From: Sphingomonadales bacterium | GTDB lineage: Bacteria; Bacteroidota; Bacteroidia; NS11-12g; UBA955 | Assembly: GCA_016872175.1 (NCBI GenBank) | Contig: VHBA01000018.1 | Span: forward strand, 1 to 40,375 | Reading direction: 5' to 3' | DNA length: 40,375 nucleotides | Program-made: the position numbers and the translations under genes | Shown here: positions 1-8,701 of the stretch, piece after piece | Numbering within the stretch: the first letter of the stretch is position 1 | Layout: the number at the start of each line of letters is the position of its first letter | The notes under the pieces: model-generated | Told to the model about the DNA's origin: nothing | The model's input: the letters and a program-made list of their open reading frames with translations, nothing else | Database searches by the model: none

Positions 1-789
1 ATCTTCCATGATTACAGCATTCTGAAGGCGTTTCGTCTGCAAATCAATACGTCTAACAATTTTCCTCATGGAACCGGGATTGCCAGTAGTGCCTCAGGAT
101 TCGGGGCGCTGGCTTGTTGCCTCGCTGAGTTGGAAGAGATGCATACAGGCAAACCTGTATGTGTTGAACAAATCAGCAAAACCGCCCGATTAGGCAGCGG
201 CAGTGCCTGCCGTAGCATGTATGAAGCACCTGCCATTTGGGGTTCACACCCTTTGGTTCAGGGAAGCAGCGACGAATTTGCCATTCCTTTTCAGGGCAAT
301 ATACATGCGGCTTTTGCCAATATGATGGATGCGGTGCTGATTGTGGATGCAGGTGAAAAATCGGTGAGTAGCACGGTAGGACATGGATTGCTGAAAGGAA
401 ATCCTTATGCCCCGGCCAGATATGGAGAAGCTACTTTGCACCTTGCCGAGTTATGCACATCCCTTGAAACTGGGAACATGACGGATTTCATCCGCATTTT
501 AGAGCAGGAAGCACTGCAGTTGCATGCCATGATGATGCTGAGTAACCCCTATTTTATTCTCATGCGGCCGGCAACATTGTCTGTAATCGAAGCTGTGTGG
601 GCTTTCCGTAAGGAAAGAGATGTTCCTGTTATGTTTACCCTGGATGCCGGCGCCAACGTGCATCTTTTATTTCCCGAGGCTCATTATCAACAGGTTAAAA
701 ATTTTATAGATAACCGGTTGTTATCATTTTGTCAGAACAAGCAGTACTTTTGCAGTGCAATTGGTTCGGCACCCATACGAATTCAATAA
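1..789 (+). CDS. mvaD: Diphosphomevalonate decarboxylase (5' truncated by window edge)
   Basis: Converts mevalonate diphosphate to isopentenyl diphosphate using ATP in the cytosolic mevalonate pathway. The frame is open from base 1, so the gene starts outside the window; about 262 C-terminal residues are present. The first residues contain the family's phosphate-binding loop NNFPHGTGIASSASGFGALA. The stretch LGSGSACRSMYE around residue 65 matches the second family signature (GSGSACRS). A GHMP-kinase fold follows. The stop lies 5 bp before the mevalonate kinase start, so the two genes form an operon. Having both mevalonate enzymes side by side makes the assignment secure. No internal damage is seen. 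Confidence 0.93.
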   Translation: MFHDYSILKAFRLQINTSNNFPHGTGIASSASGFGALACCLAELEEMHTGKPVCVEQISKTARLGSGSACRSMYEAPAIWGSHPLVQGSSDEFAIPFQGNIHAAFANMMDAVLIVDAGEKSVSSTVGHGLLKGNPYAPARYGEATLHLAELCTSLETGNMTDFIRILEQEALQLHAMMMLSNPYFILMRPATLSVIEAVWAFRKERDVPVMFTLDAGANVHLLFPEAHYQQVKNFIDNRLLSFCQNKQYFCSAIGSAPIRIQ

Positions 790-794
790 TTAAA

Positions 795-1733
795 ATGCTG
801 AAAGAAACCCTGTATTACTCAAAGATTCTCTTATTCGGAGAGTATGGCATCATTGAAAATGCCATGGGTTTAAGCATCCCGTATCATTTCTACAAGGGTA
901 AACTGCTTATGGCCGGAGCGGACATGACGGATGCACAAAAAGACAGCAACCTCGGTCTTCACAATTACTTGGAATATCTATCCAATCCGGAAAATAATCT
1001 GAGTGCTACGCTCAATCTGGATAAACTTAGCAGTGATATTGCCTGCGGATTGTATTTTGACAGCAGCATTCCTCAGGGATTTGGTGTTGGAAGTAGTGGT
1101 GCGTTGGTGGCAGCTATTTATGATACTTACACAATCAATCCAATCAATGCAGAGGCAGTTTCTGAGAATGATGAATTATTGCGCCTGAAGCAGATTTTAT
1201 CCAACATGGAAAGCTATTTCCACGGAAAAAGCTCTGGCTTGGATCCCCTGATTTGCTACCTGAATTTACCTATCCTTGTGAAAGGTAAATCGGAACTGGG
1301 TGCGGTAGCCATTCCCGATGAAAATGCTAAGGGCAGAGGCGCGATTTTCCTAATGGATAGCGGCACACCCGGAAAAACACAGGGTATGGTTTCTTTGTTT
1401 CTACAAAAACTGAAAGACGATGGTTTCAGAAACCTGGTAAGAACCCGCCTGAAAAAATACAACGACGAATGTGTTAAAGCCTTCCTGAAAGGTGATACAC
1501 GTCCGCTGTTTGACAACCTAAAAGAACTGTCTTCCCTTTTCCTTGAAAATTTCAGACCTATGATTCCCGACAGGTTTGAATCGCTTTGGAGAAAAGGTAT
1601 TGAAACCAATGCCTATTACCTGAAACTATGTGGAAGCGGTGGCGGAGGTTTTGTACTCGGTTTTACAGAAGACCTTGAAAAAGCACAAAGTTTGCTAAAA
1701 GGGCATAAATTGCAGGTCATTCACCAATTTTGA
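795..1733 (+). CDS. mvk: Mevalonate kinase, GHMP kinase family
   Basis: Phosphorylates mevalonate, the entry step of the lower mevalonate pathway. The protein has 312 residues from ATG 795. A TTG-initiated extension to 729 would overlap the upstream gene and adds residues unlike the family, so I reject it. The start MLKETLYYSKILLFGEYGII fits the N-terminal K-x-(I/L)-LFGEY motif of mevalonate kinases. GFGVGSSGAL near residue 95 is the ATP loop, HGKSSGLDPL carries the expected catalytic Asp, and CGSGGGGFVLGF is the C-terminal GHMP motif. The gene overlaps or abuts the UbiA gene downstream. Phosphomevalonate kinase is not in the window. Confidence 0.88.
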   Translation: MLKETLYYSKILLFGEYGIIENAMGLSIPYHFYKGKLLMAGADMTDAQKDSNLGLHNYLEYLSNPENNLSATLNLDKLSSDIACGLYFDSSIPQGFGVGSSGALVAAIYDTYTINPINAEAVSENDELLRLKQILSNMESYFHGKSSGLDPLICYLNLPILVKGKSELGAVAIPDENAKGRGAIFLMDSGTPGKTQGMVSLFLQKLKDDGFRNLVRTRLKKYNDECVKAFLKGDTRPLFDNLKELSSLFLENFRPMIPDRFESLWRKGIETNAYYLKLCGSGGGGFVLGFTEDLEKAQSLLKGHKLQVIHQF

Positions 1734-1738
1734 ACAGT

Positions 1739-2626
1739 ATGACCGGCCTAAGCCGGAAAAAATGGATTAAGCTAACACTACTGCTGGGCGCAGTGCGTTG
1801 GTATAATGTTTTGTTGCTTACAGTGGCACAATACATTATGGCATTTTTTATCTTTGGTGAAAACCGCGATTTTGAGCGGGTTTTATGGGATAGAAAACTG
1901 CATCTGATTGTTCTGGCTAATGCCTTTACAGCGGCGGGCGCATTTCTTATCAATGTGTTTTACGATGCCGACAAGGATCTGGTGAATCGATCTAAGTTTG
2001 CAACGTTATACCGGCTTATTGGCCAGGAATATTTGTTGAATGCCTATGTGGCCTTCAATGTTATCGCGGTATTGCTGGCACTGATGGCTTCCTTGAAAGT
2101 TTTTTTGTTTATGGCTTCATTTGTTTTTACGGCATGGTTCTACAGCCATAAATTGCAGAAAATACCTTTGATACGTGAAGTTTCAGCATCCTTCCTTGCA
2201 ATTGCAACGCTGCTGTCGGTTTGGTTGCACTTTGGAGAAATGCACATTGGATTGCTGCTGTATCTCGGTAGTTTATTCATGCTGGCGTTTACCCGTGAGG
2301 TTATCAAAGATTTACAAGGCAATAAAGGGAACATTATTTTTGGATACACCACCATGGTGGTGGTTACCGGAGCCGGTTTTGCCAAGAAATGGCTGCTCGT
2401 AGTAAACGTCTTGTCACTTACGCTATGGTTTCTGGGCAATGCCAATTTTAACCACAGCATGGGATTTTTTAGCATTGTCAGCCTGATTTCTACAGGCCTT
2501 TCTTTTTTGGTGAGCGCCATGGTGGGCAGTACTTCAGGCAGCCAGGTATTGCCTTCGGCCGATGCCATGCTGAAGGCGGGTATTGTAATTCACCTGCTCT
2601 CGCCTGTGGTGGTTTTGTGGATGTAA
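1739..2626 (+). CDS. UbiA-family prenyltransferase, geranylgeranylglycerol-phosphate geranylgeranyltransferase-like
   Basis: Integral-membrane prenyltransferase of about 295 residues with some eight hydrophobic segments. It probably moves a polyprenyl group onto an acceptor in the membrane. The first aspartate motif is visible as NVFYDADKDLVNR (residues 72-84), followed by the WFYSHKLQKIPL loop typical of the Bacteroidota group annotated as geranylgeranylglycerol-phosphate geranylgeranyltransferase. The second motif reads KDLQGNKGN where UbiA proteins normally end in GD, so its last acidic residue is Asn here. ATG 1739 is preferred; TTG 1730 overlaps the mvk stop and is possible. Its place behind two mevalonate enzymes supports an isoprenoid substrate. 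The exact acceptor (glycerol-phosphate ether lipid, quinone or other) cannot be read from sequence. Confidence 0.75.
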   Translation: MTGLSRKKWIKLTLLLGAVRWYNVLLLTVAQYIMAFFIFGENRDFERVLWDRKLHLIVLANAFTAAGAFLINVFYDADKDLVNRSKFATLYRLIGQEYLLNAYVAFNVIAVLLALMASLKVFLFMASFVFTAWFYSHKLQKIPLIREVSASFLAIATLLSVWLHFGEMHIGLLLYLGSLFMLAFTREVIKDLQGNKGNIIFGYTTMVVVTGAGFAKKWLLVVNVLSLTLWFLGNANFNHSMGFFSIVSLISTGLSFLVSAMVGSTSGSQVLPSADAMLKAGIVIHLLSPVVVLWM

Positions 2627-2654
2627 TTGTTTTTTAAACAGCCTTGCTGCGGTT

Positions 2655-2662
2655 TATCTTCG
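2655..2662 (+). promoter_or_regulatory. Putative -7 box of priA
   Basis: TATCTTCG is one base off the Bacteroidota -7 consensus TAnnTTTG. It ends only 4 nt before the GTG start of priA, so transcription would begin at or next to the start codon. No good -33 TTTG is seen at the usual distance. Confidence 0.4.
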
Positions 2663-2666
2663 CACT

Positions 2667-5123
2667 GTGTCGGAACGGATTACCCTTTTTGCAGAAGTAT
2701 TGTTGCCTTTGCCGGTGCCAAAGGCATATACCTACAGGGTTCCGCATGAATGGAATGAACTGCTGCAGGCAGGACAGCGCGTGGTGGTGCAGTTTGGCGC
2801 CCGTAAGGTTTATTCCGGTATAATTCTGAGTTTTACGGAAGAACCACCGGCCCTGTATAATGCCAGCTATCTGCTTGAAATTATGGAGGAAGAGCCGATT
2901 GTGCTGCCATTGCAGTTGCAATTCTGGCAGTGGGTTGCATCCTACTATATGTGCCATCCGGGCGAGGTTATGGCGGCTGCATTACCTGCAGGTTTTCGTC
3001 TGCAAAGCGAGAGTTTACTGGTGTTGCATCCCGAGTTTGATTCTGAACATATTCCTGAGCTGGATGAGAAGGAAACCCAGATACTCAATGCACTATTGAA
3101 GAAAAAAGAACTCAAAACCGATGCGGTGGCTGAAATGCTCGGTCAAAAAAGCGGGATGAAGCAAATCAAAAGCCTGTATATAAAAGGAATTGCGGTGCTT
3201 AAAGAGGAAATTGCAGAGCGCTACAAGCCCAAATGGGAAGATATTATTTCTCTGCCTCCACAATGGAGCGATGCAACATTTGCCTCAGAAACCCTCAATC
3301 AGCTTGAAAAGCGCGCACCCAAACAGGCTGATGCCGTTATGGCTTTGCTGGGTTTGGGTAAAGGTTCTTTCCCCAAAAAGGAACTTACCGAAAAGCACGG
3401 CATTGATAATGCTCATATCAGAACCCTGGTACAAAAGGGTCTGTTGACAATGGAAAGGAGGCAGGTAGACAGGCTGAAACGCCTTGTCACGGAACCCGAT
3501 GAACTGGAACTTACCGATGAACAGAAACAGGCTAATATTCTTGTCAATACTGCGTTTGAGGCCGGGAAGAATGTGCTTTTGTATGGTGTAACCGGTAGCG
3601 GTAAAACGTATATTTATATTCAGCAGATAAAAAAGGCGCTGGCAGCTAGCAAACAGGCACTATTGCTTATTCCTGAGGTGGCGCTGACCGAACAGCTTGT
3701 GTCGCGGCTGGAACATTACTTTGGCAATGAAATGGGCGTTTGGCACAATTATTACAGTGGTCACGAGCGCACCGAGTTGTATGAAAAAGTACTGAAAGGT
3801 GAAGTGCGTTTTATTGTGGGTGCCCGTTCAGCTTTGTTTGCTCCGTTCTCAGATTTAGGTGTGGTAGTTATCGATGAAGAGCATGAAAATAGTTTCAAGC
3901 AATTTGATAAAAGACCACACTATCACGGGCGCGATGCCGCCATACAACTGGCGTACATGCACGGTTGCAGGGTTCTTGCAGGCAGCGCAACACCCTCTTA
4001 TGAATTGTGGAATCTTTGTCTGGAAGGCAGATGGGAAAAGGTTTCCCTAAGCAAAAGATATATCCAAACGCCTGTACCTCAGATATTGCTGGTGAATACA
4101 GCTGAAGGAGGCAAAAAAAATAAACCCAAAGGGCCATTTCAAAGCCACATGATTGAAGCAATCAGGGAGTGTCTTGATGCTAAAAGTCAGGTGATTGTTT
4201 ACCAAAACAGAAAGGGATTTGTGCCTTTTATTCATTGCGATATGTGTGGTTATACGCCACACTGCGTGAATTGTGATATAACACTCACCTATTACAAAAG
4301 TACCGGTCAGCAGCGCTGTGGTTACTGTGCCCACACGCAGCCTCCTATGCAGCTTTGCCCTGCTTGCGGCAGCACGGCAGTATCCATGAAAGGATTTGGA
4401 ACCGAAAGAATTGCTGAGGAATTATCTTTGGTTTTTCCGGCTGCAAAAATTGCCCGACTGGACCAGGAAAGCATGCGCAAACGCAGTGACTTTCAGCGGG
4501 TGTTAAACGGATTTGCCAACGGAGAAATTGACATTCTGGTGGGCACACAACTGCTTAGCAAGGGCCTTGACTTTCAGCATGTAGGCCTGGTGGCCGTCCC
4601 GGATGCGGATATTTTACTGAATATTCCTGATTTTAGAACCCATGAACGTGCCTTTCAGCAATTATTTCAGGTAGCAGGCAGGGCAGGCAGAGGCAGTAAA
4701 CAGGGGCAGGTGATGATACAGTCGCGGCAAACGGCACATCCTGTTCTGCAAGCCGTTTTGGGTGATGATTATCTGGGGCTGGCCGGGCGGGAGATTCAGG
4801 TGCGCAAGCAATTCCTTTATCCACCTTTTTCACGCATTATAAAAATTACCGTTAAACACAAGGATGCACACAAATCGGAGGAGGCATCGCAGTATTATTC
4901 CCAAATGCTGCGTTCTGTACTCAAGGAACGCTTAATGGGGCCTCAGGCACCATTAATAGGCCGTGTGCGCAATTATTACCTGCAACAACTCATGGTGAAA
5001 ATGGACAAGAAAAAAGATGATCCTGCCAAGGTGAAAGAATTGCTGTGGAATGCCTCCCTGAAACTGATTACCATGGCTGATTTCAAAGGGGTATGGATAG
5101 ATTTTGATGTCGATCCGGCCTGA
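2667..5123 (+). CDS. priA: Primosomal protein N' (replication restart helicase PriA)
   Basis: 3'-to-5' superfamily 2 DNA helicase that reloads the replisome at stalled forks. The 818 residues match the family. The order is an N-terminal DNA-binding domain, then Walker A GVTGSGKT near residue 307, then Walker B DEEH near 403. A cysteine-rich zinc domain between about 524 and 580 has four CxxC pairs (CDMC, CVNC, CGYC, CPAC). The helicase C lobe follows, with GTQLLSKGLDF and QVAGRAGRG. The start is GTG 2667; no ATG lies close. Bacteria commonly carry this gene as a single housekeeping copy. It stands alone between the isoprenoid operon and hppD, with 40 bp upstream. Confidence 0.97.
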   Translation: MSERITLFAEVLLPLPVPKAYTYRVPHEWNELLQAGQRVVVQFGARKVYSGIILSFTEEPPALYNASYLLEIMEEEPIVLPLQLQFWQWVASYYMCHPGEVMAAALPAGFRLQSESLLVLHPEFDSEHIPELDEKETQILNALLKKKELKTDAVAEMLGQKSGMKQIKSLYIKGIAVLKEEIAERYKPKWEDIISLPPQWSDATFASETLNQLEKRAPKQADAVMALLGLGKGSFPKKELTEKHGIDNAHIRTLVQKGLLTMERRQVDRLKRLVTEPDELELTDEQKQANILVNTAFEAGKNVLLYGVTGSGKTYIYIQQIKKALAASKQALLLIPEVALTEQLVSRLEHYFGNEMGVWHNYYSGHERTELYEKVLKGEVRFIVGARSALFAPFSDLGVVVIDEEHENSFKQFDKRPHYHGRDAAIQLAYMHGCRVLAGSATPSYELWNLCLEGRWEKVSLSKRYIQTPVPQILLVNTAEGGKKNKPKGPFQSHMIEAIRECLDAKSQVIVYQNRKGFVPFIHCDMCGYTPHCVNCDITLTYYKSTGQQRCGYCAHTQPPMQLCPACGSTAVSMKGFGTERIAEELSLVFPAAKIARLDQESMRKRSDFQRVLNGFANGEIDILVGTQLLSKGLDFQHVGLVAVPDADILLNIPDFRTHERAFQQLFQVAGRAGRGSKQGQVMIQSRQTAHPVLQAVLGDDYLGLAGREIQVRKQFLYPPFSRIIKITVKHKDAHKSEEASQYYSQMLRSVLKERLMGPQAPLIGRVRNYYLQQLMVKMDKKKDDPAKVKELLWNASLKLITMADFKGVWIDFDVDPA

Positions 5124-5172
5124 GCTTGAAAATTAGGAAAGAATGAAGATTTTGTTGTTATTTTGAACACAG

Positions 5173-6297
5173 ATGGAAACACTGGAAAAAACCGAGACAA
5201 TTACTTCTCAAGACTTTCTTCCTTTAAACGGAACCGACCATATTGAATTCTACGTTGGCAACGCCAAACAAAGCGCTTATTACTATCAAACAGCCTGGGG
5301 ATATAAACTCGTGGCTTATGCCGGCCCTGAAACCGGTGTGAGAGACCGCGCCAGCTATGTGCTTCAGCAAAATAAAGTTCGCCTGGTGCTTACCACATCC
5401 CTGCAACCGGATTCTGAAATTACGCGTCATCAAGCCAAACACGGTGATGGGGTTAAGTTTCTGAGTATTTGGGTTGATGATGCCACCAAAAGTTTTGAAG
5501 AAACCGTAACGCGTGGTGCAAAGCCCTGCATGGAGCCCACCCGGTTTGAAGATGAGCATGGCTGGGTAGTAATCAGTGCTATTCATACTTATGGCGATAC
5601 TATTCACAAATTTGTGGAACGCAATAATTATTCAGGTGCGTTTTTACCCGGATTTAAACCTGTGCCCAATGCCATTGATGTTGTACCGGTAGGTCTCAAA
5701 TATGTAGATCACTGCGTTGGAAACGTAGAACTGGGTGCCATGAACCAATGGGTGAAATATTATGAAGACGTGATGGGCTTTAAACTGCTGATTACTTTTG
5801 ATGATGAGGATATCAGTACGGAATATAGCGCACTCATGAGCAAGGTGGTTAGCAACGGAAATGGATACATTAAGTTTCCCATTAACGAGCCCGCGGAGGG
5901 CCGAAAGAAATCCCAGATTGAAGAATACCTGGATTTTTACCATGGTGCCGGTGTTCAGCATATAGCCATTGAAACAGACGATATCATTGCCACCGTCGGA
6001 GAATTAAGACGCAGAGGGATAGAGTTTTTGTATGTTCCAGAAACATATTACGATGACATTCCAGATCGAGTGGGTCAAATTGATGAAAATCTCGAAGAAC
6101 TCAAAAAGCTGAACATCCTTATTGACAGAGATGAAGATGGTTATTTGCTTCAGATATTTACCAAACCGGTAGAAGACAGGCCCACCCTGTTTTATGAAAT
6201 TATTCAGCGCCGGGGTGCCAAAAGTTTCGGCAAGGGCAATTTCAAGGCTTTGTTTGAAAGCATTGAGCGCGAACAGGAACTAAGGGGCAATCTCTAA
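5173..6297 (+). CDS. hppD: 4-Hydroxyphenylpyruvate dioxygenase
   Basis: Non-haem Fe(II) dioxygenase that turns 4-hydroxyphenylpyruvate into homogentisate in tyrosine breakdown. The 374 residues hold two vicinal-oxygen-chelate domains. The three iron ligands are where expected: H180 in KYVDHCVG, H263 in GVQHIAIE and E342 in LFYEIIQR. The C-terminal GAKSFGKGNFKALFESIE segment is the conserved gating helix region. Homogentisate dioxygenase and fumarylacetoacetase, which act next, are not adjacent, so the gene stands alone here. The stop overlaps the convergent OsmC gene by 4 bp, leaving no space for a terminator. A weak -7-like TTATTTTG (5158-5165) lies 7 nt before the ATG. Confidence 0.95.
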   Translation: METLEKTETITSQDFLPLNGTDHIEFYVGNAKQSAYYYQTAWGYKLVAYAGPETGVRDRASYVLQQNKVRLVLTTSLQPDSEITRHQAKHGDGVKFLSIWVDDATKSFEETVTRGAKPCMEPTRFEDEHGWVVISAIHTYGDTIHKFVERNNYSGAFLPGFKPVPNAIDVVPVGLKYVDHCVGNVELGAMNQWVKYYEDVMGFKLLITFDDEDISTEYSALMSKVVSNGNGYIKFPINEPAEGRKKSQIEEYLDFYHGAGVQHIAIETDDIIATVGELRRRGIEFLYVPETYYDDIPDRVGQIDENLEELKKLNILIDRDEDGYLLQIFTKPVEDRPTLFYEIIQRRGAKSFGKGNFKALFESIEREQELRGNL

Positions 6298-6704
6298 ATA
6301 AACTCAACGGTCACATCCTGGATGATATCAGGGTGAAGGCTTCGGGCTACCGGACAGGTTTTAACGATGCGCAACAAACCTTCTTTGGCATGCTCACCTG
6401 ATTTTTCAAGTAAGTGAATTTGAATGTGTATTTCGATACGCGCAATTCTGCGCGGATCATTTTCCATGTGTTTTACCGTATGTGCTTTGGTACCTTCAAT
6501 ATGATAACTTTGGTTTTTGGCGTAAATGCCCATGGTGGTAATGATGCAGTTTGCGAGGCTAAGCGCGCATAAATCTGTAGGGGAGAAGGCCTCGCCCTTA
6601 CCCTGATTATCGGTGGGGGCATCGGTAATAATGCTGTTGCCGCTTTGTAAGTGCACGTTTTGGGTACGCAAATCACCCAGGTAAATGGTTTCGAATCCGC
6701 TCAT
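6294..6704 (-). CDS. OsmC/Ohr family protein
   Basis: Small cytosolic protein of 136 residues in the OsmC/Ohr fold, whose members reduce organic peroxides with a pair of cysteines. Both are visible: C53 in SLANCIITTMGI, and C117 in KTCPVARSL. The N-terminal PTDLCALSLANC and C-terminal CPVARSLHPDI patterns place it in the YhfA/OsmC-like subgroup rather than classic Ohr, so the physiological substrate is open. It is transcribed toward hppD and overlaps its stop by 4 bp. No partner gene is evident; the next gene on the same strand upstream starts after a short gap. Confidence 0.88.
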   Translation of the reverse strand: MSGFETIYLGDLRTQNVHLQSGNSIITDAPTDNQGKGEAFSPTDLCALSLANCIITTMGIYAKNQSYHIEGTKAHTVKHMENDPRRIARIEIHIQIHLLEKSGEHAKEGLLRIVKTCPVARSLHPDIIQDVTVEFI

Positions 6705-6728
6705 GGGTGCGAATTACGCAAAAAACCA

Positions 6729-7760
6729 TTAACGCAGCAATGTAATATTTCCCGTATATATCCTGCGGATTTTGTCCGTGCCCATCAATTCAATTCTGCA
6801 GGCATAAACACCGGTGATGGCAGGTTTGCCCATGTAATTGCCATCCCATCCGGATTTCATGTCGGTTGATTTGTATACAATCTGTCCCCAGCGGTTAAGA
6901 ATGAGCATGGAAAATTGGGTAAATCCTTCCAGATAAGGTTGGAAAACATCATTAGGCGCCGCATCGTTGGGGGTGAATGCATTAGGAATGAAAAAAACAG
7001 GCGGGCAGCTGTCTATCAAAGAAACTGCGTCAGTTTTAATGCAACCATCGGGACTTGACACCGTTACACTATAATCGCCGGCAATATTGGCAACAATGGT
7101 TTGGGTGGTTTCATTTCCCGGACTCCACAAATAGGTAAATCCGTTGCCAAATCCTGCATCCAGCAGCACGTTGGCATTCCTGCAAACAAAGCGGTCATTG
7201 CCCAAATCTACCTGCGGCTGCACTCCCTGCCGTACCGTGATGCTTTTGCTGGTGCTTCCGCATTTGGAATATACTTTTACTGCATAGGTGCCTGGTTGCG
7301 TGATGGTCAGGGTTCTGTTGTTGGTGTCTTTTCCTGAAAGGTTTACATCAGTACTGGTCCAGTGGTATTGGGCGCCACGAAAATTATTGCCTGCATTTAG
7401 GTTCATTGTGATGCCGCTGCCACAAAATACCGTATCGCGCATGGGGATGGGCTCAAATACGCTTTCAATAACCAGTACCCAGATGGTTTGGGTCTGTTTG
7501 CTGGAATCAGAAAAGGTGCTCTGGCAGGTTGTTAGAAACAGTCCTGTATCGGGATAACTGACAGTGGGCTCCCGAAGTGCAGAAGTGCCGGGTACGCCCC
7601 CCTGAAATGTCCATTTCCAGCTCACGGATGGCAAGCTGTTTCCCGTGTTGAATTCCTTGTAGTTAATGCCTGAACCTTTGCAGATAATCAGGGAGGGCGT
7701 TTGCCCACAAAGGGCAGATACAAGCCAGAAAGTCAGTCCCAGAAATATCAGTTTGCGCAT
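6729..7760 (-). CDS. Secreted PKD/Ig-like protein with type IX (gliding-motility type B) C-terminal domain
   Basis: Predicted cell-surface or secreted protein of 343 residues. A Sec signal peptide (MRKLIFLGLTFWLVSALCGQ) is followed by a PKD-like segment (VSWKWTFQGGVPGTS...YPDTG) and two Ig-like repeats, each with the pattern C...W...T..I...G.Y.V. The last 85 or so residues are the gliding-motility-associated sorting domain: PNAFTPNDAAPNDVFQP, LNRWGQIVYKS, GWDGNYMGKP and a final YTGNITLLR. This domain is known to send cargo through the T9SS. The function of the mature part is unknown. A good -7 box lies 10 nt upstream of the ATG. Confidence 0.87.
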   Translation of the reverse strand: MRKLIFLGLTFWLVSALCGQTPSLIICKGSGINYKEFNTGNSLPSVSWKWTFQGGVPGTSALREPTVSYPDTGLFLTTCQSTFSDSSKQTQTIWVLVIESVFEPIPMRDTVFCGSGITMNLNAGNNFRGAQYHWTSTDVNLSGKDTNNRTLTITQPGTYAVKVYSKCGSTSKSITVRQGVQPQVDLGNDRFVCRNANVLLDAGFGNGFTYLWSPGNETTQTIVANIAGDYSVTVSSPDGCIKTDAVSLIDSCPPVFFIPNAFTPNDAAPNDVFQPYLEGFTQFSMLILNRWGQIVYKSTDMKSGWDGNYMGKPAITGVYACRIELMGTDKIRRIYTGNITLLR

Positions 7761-7770
7761 TTCTTATTTA

Positions 7771-7778
7771 CAAAGTTA
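7771..7778 (-). promoter_or_regulatory. -7 box for the T9SS protein gene at 6729-7760
   Basis: On the minus strand this reads TAACTTTG, a perfect match to TAnnTTTG, 10 nt before the ATG. I do not see a clear -33 TTTG about 20 nt further upstream. Confidence 0.5.
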
Positions 7779-7799
7779 TTATTTTACGTGTTATGATGA

Positions 7800-8684
7800 T
7801 TAATCATGCTGTAATGGCCTTTGCTTGATGATGCCGCCCTTGGTTTCCTTTACGCTGTTCATAACCACAAACGCATCAGCGTCAATCAGGTCAATTGCTC
7901 TTTTTATTTTGTTAATCTCCAGTCGGGTAATAACGGTATATATAATATCAATTTCTGTATTTTCGCCCCTCTTCCCATAACCTTTTTTCCCTGAATACAC
8001 TGTAACACCCCTCCCTAGTTTCTCACTAATCATTCGCTGCATAGATTCGCAATGTGTAGAAACAATGGTTACACCAACATATTCCTCAATTCCTTCAACG
8101 ACAAAATCAAGGGTTTTGGATGCTGATAAATAAGTAATCATGGAGTACATGGCAATGTCTAATCCCAATAACCATGCGGCACATGAGAATATGATGATGT
8201 TTATTATTAAGACAATATCTCCAATGGTCGCCCCAATTTTTCTTCCCAGATAAATGGCTAGCACTTCGGTTCCGTCAATGACACTGCCACCCCGCACCGC
8301 CAGTCCAATTCCCATGCCCAGAAAAAAACCACCAAATATGGCAGTCAGCAATTTATCGTTGGTTACTGTTGGGAACTGCACCAGTGCCAATACAACAGCC
8401 AGCCCTAAAATAGCCAAAATGGTCTTTTGGGCAAAGGTTTTTCCCAGGGTTTTCCATCCCATGGCAATAAAGGGTGCATTGATGATAATGATTAGGATAT
8501 ATAACGGGATGCCTGTTACGGCAGAACTCAGCAGCGAAATACCTGTTGCGCCACCATCTGTAAATTCATTGGGCAATAAAAAACCTTTAAAACCAAAAGC
8601 CGCTGAGAATATACCGGCAAGGATGAATGCTGCATCCATGGCATGATGTTTTATGCTCGTTTTTCTGTTTGGCTCAAGCAACAT
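7800..8684 (-). CDS. YitT family membrane protein (DUF161 + DUF2179)
   Basis: Integral-membrane protein of about 294 residues from ATG 8684; a TTG at 8705 overlapping the dinB stop would add 7 residues. Five or six hydrophobic segments make up the N-terminal two thirds, with the family signature GGSVIDGTEVLAIYL. A soluble C-terminal DUF2179 domain (VTIVSTHCESMQRMISEKL and GVTVYSGKKGYGKRG) follows and is thought to bind a small ligand. Transport substrate and role are not established for the family. It lies directly downstream of dinB and probably shares its transcript; this pairing has no obvious functional logic. Confidence 0.88.
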   Translation of the reverse strand: MLLEPNRKTSIKHHAMDAAFILAGIFSAAFGFKGFLLPNEFTDGGATGISLLSSAVTGIPLYILIIIINAPFIAMGWKTLGKTFAQKTILAILGLAVVLALVQFPTVTNDKLLTAIFGGFFLGMGIGLAVRGGSVIDGTEVLAIYLGRKIGATIGDIVLIINIIIFSCAAWLLGLDIAMYSMITYLSASKTLDFVVEGIEEYVGVTIVSTHCESMQRMISEKLGRGVTVYSGKKGYGKRGENTEIDIIYTVITRLEINKIKRAIDLIDADAFVVMNSVKETKGGIIKQRPLQHD

Positions 8685-8701
8685 TTTGCATGTTTGTTTG
8701 C

